From assembly GCA_038380435.1 (NCBI GenBank), contig JAWZYU010000001.1, positions 11,636,001 through 11,700,000 on the forward strand: a stretch of DNA of 64,000 nucleotides, read 5' to 3'. The position numbers and the translations under genes were made by a program. The stretch comes from Ryuthela nishihirai. Its lineage: Eukaryota; Arthropoda; Arachnida; Araneae; Heptathelidae. Within the stretch, counting starts at the first letter, position 1. Every line of letters starts with the position of its first letter. This document shows positions 1 through 11,604 of this stretch, piece by piece. Below the pieces are notes generated by a model that was given only the letters and a program-made list of their open reading frames with translations, was not told the origin of the DNA and did no database searches.

Positions 1-404
1 ATCATCAAAATACTAAAAATATATAATTTCCTAAGAGAAAGAATATATAACCTTTTATAGCAGATTTGGATGTTGCCGGATTTCCTTTTTATATCATTAA
101 AAAACAGCAGAATAATGCTTTGTCATCTGTTTGTCAGTTCATCTGTACACCTTCTATTTATTTTTAGATATAAATTTTTTTGGGCTGGATAGATATTGAT
201 GAAATACTGCCTCACACTTTCTGAATCATCCGAAAGTTCGCATTGTACCCTCTAATGATAGAAAACGTTGAAAATTGCAAAAATATTAATTGAATAATTG
301 CAAACAATGTATTTATATTAGAAATTAAAAATTTTGGTTTAGGTTGCTTTACTTCTGAGTGTCATTTTTTTTGCACACAATGGGCTAAATGGCCAGGTCT
401 AATG
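1..404. other. AT-rich flank, no gene seen
   Basis: AT-rich sequence with no convincing reading frame. It lies just outside the LTR that starts near 405. A host flank or the remains of another repeat would both fit. Confidence 0.4.
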
Positions 405-1150
405 CCCCAAAAGATTTTTAAACTTTTTCTCTTTGAACCTTTTGATTGATCCAAATGAAATTAAAATTCTGGATAGCATATCGAGTGCCAGGCAATATTA
501 ACTTGCCAAATAAAGTTAAATGAGTGTTCGTTAAGTATATGAGTGTTACTTATTGGGTAAGAAATTGAAAGATTGTCAAATATTTAAAATTATATCTTAA
601 TCAAAATCAATTATTGTTGCTCAAGAGCAAAAATAGCAAAGTCAAAATATTCCTGATAAGAAACAAAGTTTATTTCCAAAAAATTCATGACTCACCATAT
701 AGACTGATGAATGCAAAATAGTTTTAGGAAATGAAAGCTCATTTAAACACCTCCAAAACTGACAAACTTCTCAGCTAACATTGTTCTTCCTCACTATCTG
801 TACTATGTCCACTATCATCACTATATTCTACTATCGTTACTACATTCCTACTATGTGACCTAACGTCACTTAGTATACATGTGGCGTACAACTGATTTGT
901 GTGTGTTGCATGCTGGGAAAAAAATTTGCATAATCTTATGATCTTGCACTAGCTATGATGCAAGAGGTGGCATGACGTTTGGCTGCGCAACTCTGACTGT
1001 TGGCTGCTAGCCAATAGTCAGAGTTGCGCAACTCCTTTAGTGGATCGGAAGAAAAATGTGATTAAGTCCAACTGAAATAATCACCAAAATGATAAATATA
1101 ACATAAATAAGGTAAAATGGATGAAGTAAAAGTGAATGGCTGGACCATCA
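405..1150 (-). repeat. Diverged gypsy LTR on the minus strand
   Basis: Read on the minus strand, this aligns along most of its length with the LTR at 5979-6662. Shared blocks are the start (tgatg followed by a CATTCACTTTTACTTC-like stretch near 1150), the GAGTTGCGCAACTCC-like block near 1020, a TTTGGAAATAAA block near 690 (candidate polyadenylation signal), and the ATTGCCTGGC block near 500. The left edge is a guess because the two copies diverge there. It is followed on the minus strand side by a polypurine tract, so it is the 3' LTR of the relic occupying about 405-3993. Confidence 0.65.
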
Positions 1151-1169
1151 CAAGTCCCCCTCCCAAAAG
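1151..1169 (-). other. Polypurine tract of minus-strand gypsy relic
   Basis: On the minus strand a purine run with GGGAGGGGG lies directly before the LTR start at 1150. The plus-strand gypsy has a matching purine run at 13271-13286. This is the usual priming site for plus-strand DNA synthesis in LTR elements. Confidence 0.6.
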
Positions 1170-2850
1170 AAGTCAAAATTTGACATAGCAGATTTTGATG
1201 AGCAATTTTGTATAAAAGGACACTTCCTACGTCAATCGCTGAACACATATAAAGTAATAAGTATGCATATGCAATTTTGATAACAAGAAGCTACTCTCAC
1301 ACCGACACAATCCAACCAAAGGTGTACCTCCTCTCATCCCTCCTAAAAAAGTGTAAAGCTACCTATTGTGTATAGACACCAATGGCTCTGGCAGTTAACT
1401 GCATACTAGCTTTAATCATTCTAACTAGTATCACATTCTGATACAATTCCAAAAGTTGTATACTGTAACCTTTACAAAAAAACTTGTTAATTTCACTACT
1501 AATCTGCTTAACTTCTAAAAAGGTTACAGAAAAAATTCAATTACATCAAATTCTGCTCTTTCACAGAATATAAATACAGATGCATCAAGTGGGGTACATA
1601 ACTTCTGCTTACTCCCCTAACCACAATCAAATATGTGAAATCTAATCTGCTTTCATGCCTGCCATACATAAAAAAATGGGTATTGGTACTCCATTAAATC
1701 CTAACTACAAACAAATACACAAAGCTAAGAATTTCATTTTACAAATAAATGGGAGTGTAATCCTCTGAAATTTCACCTAAACACAATAAATTGCAAGCTA
1801 GCTGAAATAAAAAATAGCCTTAATTACCTCCCCTCATTGAGGATTAATTACCCTCCCAAAGGAGTTTTGCTAGTGACCGTCTCAGTCACATTAGTCTTTG
1901 TTGTTAGGGACAGCTCAAGGATGGTACAAAAACTTCAAGACATCATGGTCAGCTCATATATGTGCAAACAAATGCTGCCAATGTCATCCCGATAATCACG
2001 CATCATTGAAGCATCAATATCACTAACAATAAACAGATTTAGACACATATACATCAATCTAAGAGTAAAGAAAAGCTGCATCAATAATTTATCATATACG
2101 ATGCTAACACTTCATCCAATATAATTCCATCCAAATTTTACAATAAGAATCAATTTAAATACAAAAATTTACTTCAGATACCTAAATACACCTTCCAATA
2201 CAATTTATATAATCACTGTATACTAAATTCTCTTTCATTCTCATCATTCACATCCATAAACATTTTTATAATTCTTAAATTCTAACTTACAACACTCAAT
2301 TCAGCTTTCAGTCAGCTGAAACGAAAAAAAAAATCTACAATAAAACATAATTACACTTGAAATTACGTTAATAAAATATCTCTCTTTATGGTTGAACTAG
2401 AACTTCTGAACCAGAATACATAAAAAAAATTCTAATCACTTCACATTATATACTCAAACTATAAACTTTGAATAATAAATTTACTTCGAAAGAAATCTGA
2501 AACTCCAAATTTCAACCCTAAATTAACATTTCAACATCTCTAAGTATAAACAACAGTAAATAATCTTCAGGTGTCTTTGTCTTCATTTATTCCAGAGAAA
2601 AGAAATAAAACATCATAAATAATTAGTGCCACAGTGGAAGAAGAATAATATAGTTAAATTTTCATTGTTGGCACTCCGTTGTGATAAATCATCATCCAGT
2701 CGTTTCCTGGAGAAACTTGCCGAAAATATGGCAAACTTGGGAAAAAAATATCGTAACTGACACCAATGCAGCAAAAAAAAAGTTTACCATAGGGATAACA
2801 AACAACCTATGCTGGTAAATTCATTGAAAAATGCATTGCAACCTTACAAT
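1170..2850 (-). mobile_element. Gypsy relic, long 3' noncoding region
   Basis: The reverse complement aligns in order with the noncoding stretch 11770-13270 of the plus-strand gypsy element. Matching islands include a GATACTAGTTAG block (near 1430, against 12990), an ACTCCTTTGGGA block (near 1860, against 12590), a GGGATGACATTGGCAG block (near 1985, against 12440), a CGTTTCAGCTGACTGA block (near 2315, against 12105) and a GCCAACAATGAAA block (near 2670, against 11810). There is no reading frame. Identity is moderate, so the two copies are old relatives and not a recent duplication. Confidence 0.7.
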
Positions 2851-3589
2851 TACATAGTGCCAATTAAAACTAGCAACACTATAATTGATTTAAACTGATC
2901 GGGACCAGAATGAGAAAACAGGAGGAGTATATAAAATACCATTACATGAAAACACCGACAATAACAATGAACCTTATTATGGCAAAACGAAAAGAACCTG
3001 CCAGACTAGGTTAAGAGAACACAAAAGGGTGTACGGTTGAAAATAACCCACTTCATTGGCAAGAGTGGTCTCTAATACTGGAATGACCCCACAATTTGAC
3101 CTCACCAAAATTATTTGTGCCCCCCCCCCCGGCTAAATTTTAATTGAATCGCTGACAACTCTCGCTGAACAACTGGTGAAATACCAAAATAAAGAAGTGT
3201 GCTGCGACGAAGAAATCTACCGCCCACCCATGGAAACTGCTCTTGGATCAGCACAGCACTGCTAAAACACCCTCACCCCTACCTGAGGCACATGAGCAGG
3301 ACCACGAAGCTGCAACAGCTCCACCCGCTGCAAACCAAACGGCACAACTCACACACAATCTCCGAAGTAGAACTGTTTACCCAACTTCTGAAGATGACAT
3401 TAATAGTCGAAACATGCCTTGGTGGTCTAAAAACCATTATGTGATCCGGGCAACAGGAAAGGACTTCCTTCATATACTTCGACAAAAAGTGTCTAACCTC
3501 CCTACTATCTTGTGTTCACCAATCAAAATGCTATTTTGATCTACTAAAACGATAATAAAACAGCTTGGATAGTGATTAAGTTTTTAATT
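2851..3589. other. Unassigned stretch in gypsy relic, weak coding traces
   Basis: This lies between the 3' noncoding block and the gag block of the minus-strand gypsy relic, where pol should be; pol is not recognisable. A plus-strand frame at 3243-3539 contains a HNLRSRT-like string such as is often seen near the C-terminus of retroelement polyproteins, followed by acidic residues. Its orientation is opposite to the surrounding relic, so it may come from another element or be chance. A run of ten or more C lies near 3121. Confidence 0.3.
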
Positions 3590-3993
3590 TAACTCAGCTG
3601 TATTAAATCTGTTATACTCAACCTGTTATCTCTGCTTTGGCAAGGATTGCATCCATTGTTAATTTAATGCAGTTTTTTCAAATTCTCTTCTTGTGGTGTA
3701 TTGTTGAGTCAATTAGACTAAAGTTCAAATTGAATTTACATTTTGTACTTCTAAAAATTCTCTTATGGGCAAAAGTAATTCAGACATAATGCAATTTGTT
3801 GTTTGAATTTCAGCAGCTCAGCATCATACAGCTGGTATAACTGTAACCCAGATGAATTTTTCGATATCTCCTACCTCATTGTCTTCGTGAAAAAAGTTCA
3901 GTAGCTAGATGTTTAAATTCGTCATAAGGTGGGTAAATTTCCAAAAGTTCCTTTTTAAAGTCTTCCCAAAGTTCTACTCCATTACGACATCCA
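3590..3993 (-). pseudogene. gag: Gypsy gag fragment (broken)
   Basis: The reverse complement matches the gag of the plus-strand element over about 7570-7980. It includes the part encoding ELWEEFK, then the segment reading YQLYDADAAE in the better copy, then the LLLPIREFLEV-like part, and finally the AATGGATGC/CCAAAGCAG stretch. Frameshifts and stops are present, so no long frame survives. The fragment is cut off at 3993 by the repeat element at 3992-5866. Between it and the LTR at 405-1150 pol is missing, so this relic has a large internal deletion or rearrangement. Confidence 0.7.
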
Positions 3994-5866
3994 GGGGCGT
4001 AGCTATGGGAGGGATGGGGAAGGCTCCCTCCCAAAGTAACTGAGTTGGCAAAATTGAAAGCGACTTCGTAAAATCTAGGTGAGTTGTGAAAATTTCTAAT
4101 CTTTTTTTTTAAGAGGAGTTAGGAAAATCTAGGGTAGTTGTCATAATCGAGGCAATTTGGCAAATCTAGGGCAGTTGGGAAAATGGAGACTGCAAAATCT
4201 GGAGCAGTAGGCAAAATTCTAAGCCACTTAGTAAAATACAGGTGAGTAGACAAAATCGGGACAATTTGGTAAAATCTTGGGAGTTGGCAAAATCGTGGGG
4301 AGTTGGCAAAATCGTGGGGAGTTGGCAAAATTCAAGTGAGATGTAATTGAGATTTTTTCTGTACAATTATGGTGAGTTGGCAAAATTCTGGGTGACTTTG
4401 CAAATATCAGGTGACGTAAAAAAATTTTTTTTCAGTAAAATTATGGCGAGTTGACAAAATTGAGGCAACTTGTCAAAATCTAGGAGCAGTTGGCAAAATT
4501 AGGAGTGACTTCACAAAAATCAGGTGAGATGTAAATATTGAGATTTTTTTATGTAATATTGTGGCAAGTTGGCAAAGTCGAGGAAACTTGGCAAAATCTA
4601 GGGCAATTGGCAAAATTCGAATCCACTTGGTAAAATACGGACGAGTTGTGAAATTTAAGAGTTGACAAAAATTGAGAAACTTGGCAAAACTTTGGGGAGT
4701 TTGAAAACTTTGAAGTGACTTGACAAATTCAGGAGAGATGTAAAAATTGGGATTGTTTTTACAAAATTACAGAGAGGTGGTAAAATATAGGCAACTTGAC
4801 AAAATCTAGGGGAGTTGGCAAAATTGGAAACCACTTGGTAAAGTACAGCTGAGTTGTAAAAATTGCAATTAGTTTTGTGAAATTAAGGAGAATTGGGAAA
4901 AAATCGAGAACTCTTGGCAAAATCTAGGGGAGTTGGCAAAATTCAAAGCCATTTGGTCAAATACAGGGGGTTGTGAAAATTGTACCTTGTGCAATTAAGG
5001 AGAGTTGATAAAATTCAAAGTGACTTTGCAAATTCAGGGAAGATGTAAAAATTGCGATTTTTTTTCTGTAAAATAGCAAGTTGGCAAAGTCTAGGATAGT
5101 TCGCAAAATTCGAATCCACTTGGTAAAATATAGGCGAGTTGTGCAAATTGAGATTAGTTTTGTGAAATTAAAAAGAGTTGACAAAATCAAGGAAATTTGG
5201 CAAAATTTTGGGGAGTTTGAAAAATTTGCAGTGACTTGGCAAATTCAGGAGAGAGAGATAAAAATTGATATTGTTTTTGTGAAATTAATGAGAGGTGGCA
5301 AAATCGAGGCAACTTGGAAAAATCTAGGGGAGTTGGCAAAATGCAGGTGAGTTGTGAAAATTGGGATTGGTTTTAGGAAATTAAGGAGAGTGGCAAAATT
5401 GAGAACTCTTGGCAAAATCTAGGGTAGTTGGCAAAATTCTAATCCACTTTCAAAATACACACGACTTGTGAAAATTGGCATTATTTTCATGAAATCGAGA
5501 TAACTTGGCAAAATCTTGGGGAGTTTGAAAAATTTGAAGTGATTTGACAAAATCAGGAGAGATGTAAAGATTGGGTTTATGAAATTAAGGAGAATTGGCC
5601 AAATGAAAGGGAGCTGGGAAAATTCACACTGACTTTTGGTACAATTCAGGTAAGATGAAAATATCGAGATTATTCCTGTGAAATTATGGCTAGTTGACAA
5701 AATTGGAAGTTACATGGCAAAATGCAAGATATAGTTGTGAAAATTGCCTAAATCTCCCCCCTACAGAGCGAAAATCTAGGTATGTACCTAACAGAGACAT
5801 TATTTTCTCAGTTGGCAAAATTTGATTTTCGATTTGTCCTCCCCCCCCAATCATAGTCCTTCGCTA
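3992..5866. repeat. Degenerate minisatellite bounded by inverted ends
   Basis: About 1.7 kb made of variations on a roughly 20-30 base word (AGTTGGCAAAAT.., GGTAAAATACAGG.., GGCAACTTGGCAAAATC..). A larger rhythm is marked by a recurring GATTnnTTTTnTGAAATTA phrase near 4349, 4420, 4543, 4750, 4862, 5050, 5150, 5268, 5362 and 5572. The left edge starts GGGGCGTAGCTATGGG, and the right edge (5840-5866) read in reverse carries GTGTAGCGAAGGACTATG, suggesting imperfect terminal inverted repeats of a nonautonomous DNA element. Reading frames in it are by-products of the repeat. A clear target-site duplication was not found. Confidence 0.6.
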
Positions 5867-5932
5867 CACTTCTGAATGACATGCAGCTGATATGAACACC
5901 TTCATACGGCTTGTTTCCTTCATAAAAAAATA

Positions 5933-5978
5933 CCCCCTCAAGGAGCTGCTTGTCACAGAGGTATGACAGGAGCCTGTT
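5933..5978 (-). repeat. tRNA-SINE 3' tail fragment
   Basis: The reverse complement of the SINE 3' end seen complete at 39400-39468, with the signature AGCTGCTTGAGGGGGTATT (one mismatch here). It stops exactly where the gypsy 5' LTR begins at 5979, so the gypsy probably inserted into this SINE. Confidence 0.7.
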
Positions 5979-6662
5979 CTGATGCCCCACCGTTCACTTT
6001 TGCTTTACCTTAACCAGTTTCGTTTAATTTACGTTATATTTATCATTTTGGGGATTTTTTATTTCCTTTTTGGCATCGCAGCACTCGTTTCCAAGTTTCT
6101 AGGAGTTGCGCATGCGCCGCAACTCCGATCTTCCGACTGTACCGTTAAAGCGCGTGCGAAGGACATGCCCCCGCTTGCGTCGTTCGTCATAGTATGCAAA
6201 TGTCTTTCCCGGCATGCGCCGGCTCATTGTCCAAAACCGCTGACCTGCGAGTCACTTAAGCTAAGCACAAGTGAGTGCACGAGCACAAGGTGCGTAGCAC
6301 CAAGCACAGTGCATGTAGCACAGGAGTTGGAATTATGGTTTCTTCATTGATGTCTTGGTGAGTTGAATTATTTTGGAAATAAATCTGTTTTGTTATATTT
6401 AAAACATTTTGAGTCTGTACAGTTTTTTTCTCTTGAGCAACGCGAATTAAGGATTTCTTTATATTTAAAATTACTTGACAATCATTTTGATTCTTACTCA
6501 TGAACGATCGCTGGTATTTGAACCCTAAATCAACTTATTATCAACTTATTCTACTTTTGGCAATTTGTTAATTATTGCCTGGCGCCCGTCTAAGCTATCC
6601 GGAGCATAAAAACTTCAAGTATTTTGCATTTGTTTGGAGCGTTACAGAGTACAATAAAAGAA
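5979..6662 (+). repeat. Gypsy 5' LTR
   Basis: Starts TGATGCCCCACCG and is repeated nearly identically at 13287-13468 for the first 180 bases. The right end is placed just before the primer binding site at 6664, so its last bases are uncertain. A TTTGGAAATAAA stretch near 6370 is a candidate polyadenylation signal. The whole LTR is alignable with the diverged minus-strand LTR at 405-1150. Confidence 0.8.
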
Positions 6663-6663
6663 G

Positions 6664-6685
6664 TGGCGCAGCGAACAGGGACTCG
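6664..6685 (+). other. Primer binding site of gypsy element
   Basis: TGGCGCAGCGAACAGGGA begins with TGG, the complement of a tRNA CCA end, and its complement resembles a T-arm plus acceptor strand of a tRNA. This is the expected start of minus-strand DNA synthesis right after the LTR. The tRNA species cannot be fixed; serine- and arginine-type primers of known gypsy elements are similar. Confidence 0.6.
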
Positions 6686-7098
6686 CCAGTATTTAAAGAT
6701 AGTATATATATTTGTGGATAAATTTTGTATGATTGTCAAAGATATTAATTTTTTTGAGCTCAGTAGTTGTATGTACTAGTTGTAGATTTAACGGCAGCCG
6801 AAAATTTTTGTTGAGCAAGTAGCTTAACATTTTTTGTGTATTATTCAAAGGTACTGAAGTTTCAGCGTAGATATTGCTGAATATTTAAGATATTTGTTGT
6901 ATGTAATGATTAGAAGTGTCCGGACACACACGTACGTAGGCACGATAAGAAAAATCTTTTTTTGATAAGCAAATTTATATTTTTGTAAGCTTAGTTATAG
7001 CTTTAGTATTGTTGTATAGCAGTACCTTTGAGCGCTGCTCAAGATTAAAAAAGGTTTTCAAAATTTCCAAAATTCAAAATTTCGGCAGACCGCTAAAC

Positions 7099-8264
7099 AT
7101 GTCTGCTAACAATATGGCCGATTCCGCCATAATGACTCCCGACATAGAAAGAGTAAAGGATAGATTGCAAGATGTAATGATGGAAGCAGAAGTGCTAATG
7201 AATCTGCTTGATGATAATCGGGAGAAAAGGGGAACGACAACAACCCCTAAATTTGCTGACAATGCTACGTCAGTTCACCAACGAAGAAACTTTGAACGTA
7301 AGGTTCCATTTTATGTTCCGTCAGAAGCAAGCGATAGAACAGAGTATTTTCAACCGCCACAACGACGATTTGCCAACCCATCCATTAACTATAGTCCTTA
7401 TGTTAATTGGCCTTTACCTGAGATAAGGTTCGACGGTTCGAAACGTACATTACATCGTGGACATTTGTCAAGTCCATGGAGGAACACTTCCGTTTACATG
7501 AAGTGCCAAGCAACAAAAAAGTTGTTTTAGCCGTATCTTGCCCAATTGGATGTGCTAAGCAATGGTGGAATAACGTAGGATGTCATCATGGCATAGAACT
7601 TTGGGAAGAATTTAAAAACGAAATCATGGACATATATCCGGCTTATAATGATTTTACAGAACTAGCTACAGAGTTGTTTTCACGAAGACAAAGGGAAAGA
7701 GATGACATAGAAAAATTTATATGGGGTACAGTAGAGTTATACCAGCTGTACGATGCTGATGCCGCTGAAATTGATATTGTAAATTGCATTTTGTCTCAAT
7801 TGCTTTTGCCCATTAGAGAATTCCTAGAAGTACGAAACGTAAATTCAGTTGCAGAGTTAGTCAAATTGGCTCGGCAATGCACTGCAAGAAGAGAATCTGC
7901 AGCAAATACACTTAAACAACAATGGATGCCATTCCCGCCAAAGCAGCGATATCAGGTTGAGTCGCGTAAAATGACTCCCGCACGACCGGAATTTACATGG
8001 TCCCGACAATTTGCGCCGAACGCGCCTAGAACTATAGAATATGAACGAAGTAGAGACTTTTTGCCACGTCAAGCTTCGAACCATAACACTAGACCAAAAA
8101 CTTTGGTTAAACAAAAGAGAGAAACTATCACTTGTAACTTTTGTGGCCGACAAGGACATATTGAGAAATACTGTTACCAAAGGAATGAAAATTCGAGAAA
8201 CTTTCATCGGGATCTTTGGAGCGAGAGGCCAAAGTTCCTCAAGAAAAGCCCTCTCATGAGTTAA
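7099..8264 (+). pseudogene. gag: Gypsy Gag polyprotein (one frameshift)
   Basis: Encodes the structural capsid/nucleocapsid protein that packages the element RNA. The start at 7099 (MSANN) is chosen because sequence upstream is untranslated leader between primer site and gag. The first part (7099 to about 7440) and the rest (about 7440-8264) are in different frames, joined by a single-base change near a GGTTCGAAACG stretch. The second part has capsid-like sequence with a QWW core and, near its C-terminus (about 8128-8175), a CCHC zinc knuckle of the form CNFCGRQGHIEKYC, typical of nucleocapsid. Pol lies in the -1 frame relative to the end of gag, as expected for translation by -1 frameshifting. 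A fragment of the same gag lies at 3590-3993. Confidence 0.85.
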
Positions 8265-11200
8265 GTCTTGCTACTGTGGGTATACATAGTGTCTTACATT
8301 TACCTTTTGTGAAGCTTTATCACGATAAGACAGAATTCATAGCTCGCATTGATACAGGAGCTGATCTTACATGTCTACATAAGAAAGTATGGGATAAAAT
8401 TCAGAAAAATTGTAAACTGAATTTGCAGCCGTGGTCCGGTGGACCTTTGAACTTAGCTTGTGCTTCCAAGCAGTGTTTTCCGCAATGAACTGTTGAGTTA
8501 CCTATCACTTTAAATAATGTGGAGATAAGACTTGAATTCTTAGTAATAAGTGAATTATTATATGACTCTTTAATAGGAATAGATGCGATACGGAAACACT
8601 TGATTGAATTTGATTTTGCCAACAATACTATTTCATTAAAAGCAACAATGAAAGAAAAACTTGATATCGATCAGATAAAATCAGACATTAGAAAACATGC
8701 TGACAACGCTCATTTGGGAAATAGCGAGAGAGTTAAGTTAGAAACTCTGCTCAATGCTAATTACGAACTTTTTAACAACAAGCCCGGTAGATGTCAGATT
8801 TTAGAACATCATATCGACACCGGCAATAATAGACCTGTTTACAGCAAACCATATAATTATCCTTCCAGTAAAGAAGAGATAATTTCAACACAAATTAAAG
8901 AAATGTCAGAGGATGGGATAATAGAGCCAAGTTTTAGCCCTTGGGCTTCACCGGTCGTGCTCGTTAAAAAGAAAACTGGTGATTTGAGATTTTGCGTAGA
9001 CTATCGAAAATTAAATGCTGTTACAGTCGCCGACAGATATCCACTACCTATTATTCAGAATCTACTAACACAACTGGCTGGCAAGAAATTTATTAGCACA
9101 CTAGATTTGTCTTCAGGATATTGGCAGGTGTCCGTATATCCACCAGATCGACCCAAAACAGCATTCCTCACAAAAGATGGATTATTCCAATTTCGTTGCT
9201 TACCATTTGGCTTATCAGGAGCACCCGCCATGTTTCAACGTCTTATGTCCGTAGTTCTGGGTGACCTAAAAGGAAAAATTTGTGAAGTATACTTAGACGA
9301 CATAGTCATTTTTTCTACTGATTTTTCAGAGCATCTACGTGATTTGAATTTGGTATTTGCAAGGTTAAGAGAGGCCGGACTCACCATAAAGTTGTCCAAA
9401 TGCACATTTCTCCGAGAGGACGTTCAATACCTCGGTTTCAATGTTAATAAAGATGGAGTAAGAACATTACCTAATAAGATCGAAGACATAGAACGATTTC
9501 CCACACCGCGCAATTCGAAACAACTTAGTAGATTTTTAGGAATGTGTGGATGGTACCGACAATTTGTACCCAATTTTGCTAATTTGGCCGAACCTTTGTG
9601 TGAATTACGTCGAAAGCGGTTTCACTGGACACCTGTTTGCGATACAGCATTTCAGACATTAAAAGATGCATTGTGTCATGCTCCCGTGTTGGCCTTGCCA
9701 CAGTTAGGCAAACCTTTTTACATCTACACTGATGCTTCCGATGTCGGTCTCGGCGCCGTGCTGAGCCAAGTACAGAATGACAATTGTGAACACGTTATCA
9801 TGTATGCCAATCGCAGTTTGAGTCATACTGAAAGAAACTATACAGTGACTGTAAAAGAATGTCTAAGCGTAATATGGGCTCTAGAAAAATTTAAAGTACA
9901 ATTAGACACATCCGACATAACTATTTTTACTGACCATGCTGCTTTACAATGGTTACAGACATCTACCAATCTAACAGGTCGTCTAATGCGCTGGGCATTA
10001 CGCCTACAAGAATTTAATTTCAAGGTCGAGCATCGAAAGGGAAGTGCACATCAGCTACCAGATGTATTATCCCGTGCTCCCGTGTGGCCGGCAGAAGTTA
10101 CCCCAGAGCTCGAAGATAAGCCTTTTGCTCCCTCACTCGCCACAATAGTTCCCATCGAATACAAGGAACATTTAATTACTGAACAACAAAGCGATTTCGA
10201 ATATGTAAACGTGTATCATTATTTGAAAACTGATGAATTACCTCTAGATCCTAGTATAGCTTCAAGTATTGTTGGAAGAGCCAGACATTTCAGATTAATT
10301 AAAGATATTTTGTACTACTGCAGACGACCGAGTCAAACAGGCAGTTATCGCCCATTTATTCCCAAGAATTTAAGAGAGTACGTACTCCGAGAATTACATG
10401 AAGTGCCTTCAGCTGGACATTTAGGTACGCGGAAAACCTATCAGAAAGTGGCCAAAAGATCATATTGGCCAGCTTTGAAAAAAGACGTAAAAACCTATGT
10501 AGAAACATGCCTAATTTGTCAAACCACGAAATTCGATCAAAACCGTCCTTGTGGTCTCATGAAAAACACGATCTCCAATGAACCCATGGAATTACTTGGC
10601 ATGATTTAATGGGCCCGTATCCACAAACACAAGCGGGATCCCAATATATTCTGGTCTTAGTAGATTATTTTTCGAAATGGGTCGAAATATTTCCTGTTAG
10701 AAATGCAACAGCAACAATCGTAGCAAAGAAATTTGTAAATGAATTTATATGCAGGTACGGGGTACCCAAGAGTATAGTTTCGGACAATGGGCCCCAATTC
10801 ATTTCCAATGTGCTTGCTGAAGTATGTGAAACATTCCAAATAAAACATATATATACAACTCCATATCATCCACAATCAAATTTGACAGAAAGAATTAATC
10901 GAAATATTGGCAGAATGATAGCTGCTTACGTTGAAAATAGACAGAGTACATGAGATAAATATTTGCAACAGTTTTCCTTTGCTTTACGCACTTCATTACA
11001 TGAAACCACCAAATTCACGCCTTCACGGATATTTCTTGGAAGAGAACTAACATTACCCTGGGACAGACTCATTGGCCAACCCGCATCTCCACAATCCATT
11101 GAGTTTAGAACGGAAAAGCATATTAGAACCATGTCAAAGGCACAAGATAATTCCCTATGAGCACAACAAAAGCAACGAGAGGATTATAATAAAAGACGAC

Positions 11201-11604
11201 GACATATGGAATTTAAAGTAGGTGATAAGGTCTTGATTAAAACACATCATAAGAGTGATAAAGAAAGAGGATTCATCAAGAAATTTGCACCATTATATGC
11301 TGGACCATATGTTATAAGGAAGAAACGTTCTCCACTTCTGTATGAATTGGCCAATATGACCACTAATGCCTCAGTAGGATACTTTAATATTGTGAATATA
11401 AAGATATATAAAACATCTATAGAATTTTCTAGATCAGAAGTAGATGCTCCACAACAAACCCAGGAGAAAGATGGCTCTGATGATGATGATGAACCTTTAT
11501 CAAGCAGAAGAGAAAAGAACAGATTAGATTATCACCTACTGCACACAACAGGACAAAGACTGACAAAGCCAGATTCAGCTGTTCCATCGACGTCAAGAGC
11601 GTGA
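8240..11604 (+). pseudogene. pol: Gypsy Pol: protease, RT, RNase H, integrase
   Basis: One long polyprotein region. Aspartic protease motif DTGAD at about 8351-8365; reverse transcriptase with YLDDIVIFS at about 9290-9316; RNase H with YTDAS near 9725 and TDHAAL near 9931; an H2C2 zinc-binding region near 10400-10530; integrase with VDYFSKW near 10658, SDNGPQF near 10780 and a TERINR region near 10890; then a C-terminal tail with a GPYVI motif near 11310. The domain order PR-RT-RH-IN assigns it to Ty3/gypsy. Damage: TGA stops at 8486, 10951 and 11158, all in frame, and a one-base frameshift near 10600 between the zinc-binding region and the integrase core. Most of the protein is otherwise well conserved, so inactivation is fairly recent. 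Confidence 0.92.

Noticed and set aside
5081..5350. 89-codon plus-strand frame in the minisatellite
   Set aside because: It is made only of repeated K/I/V-rich translations of the tandem unit and has no independent support.
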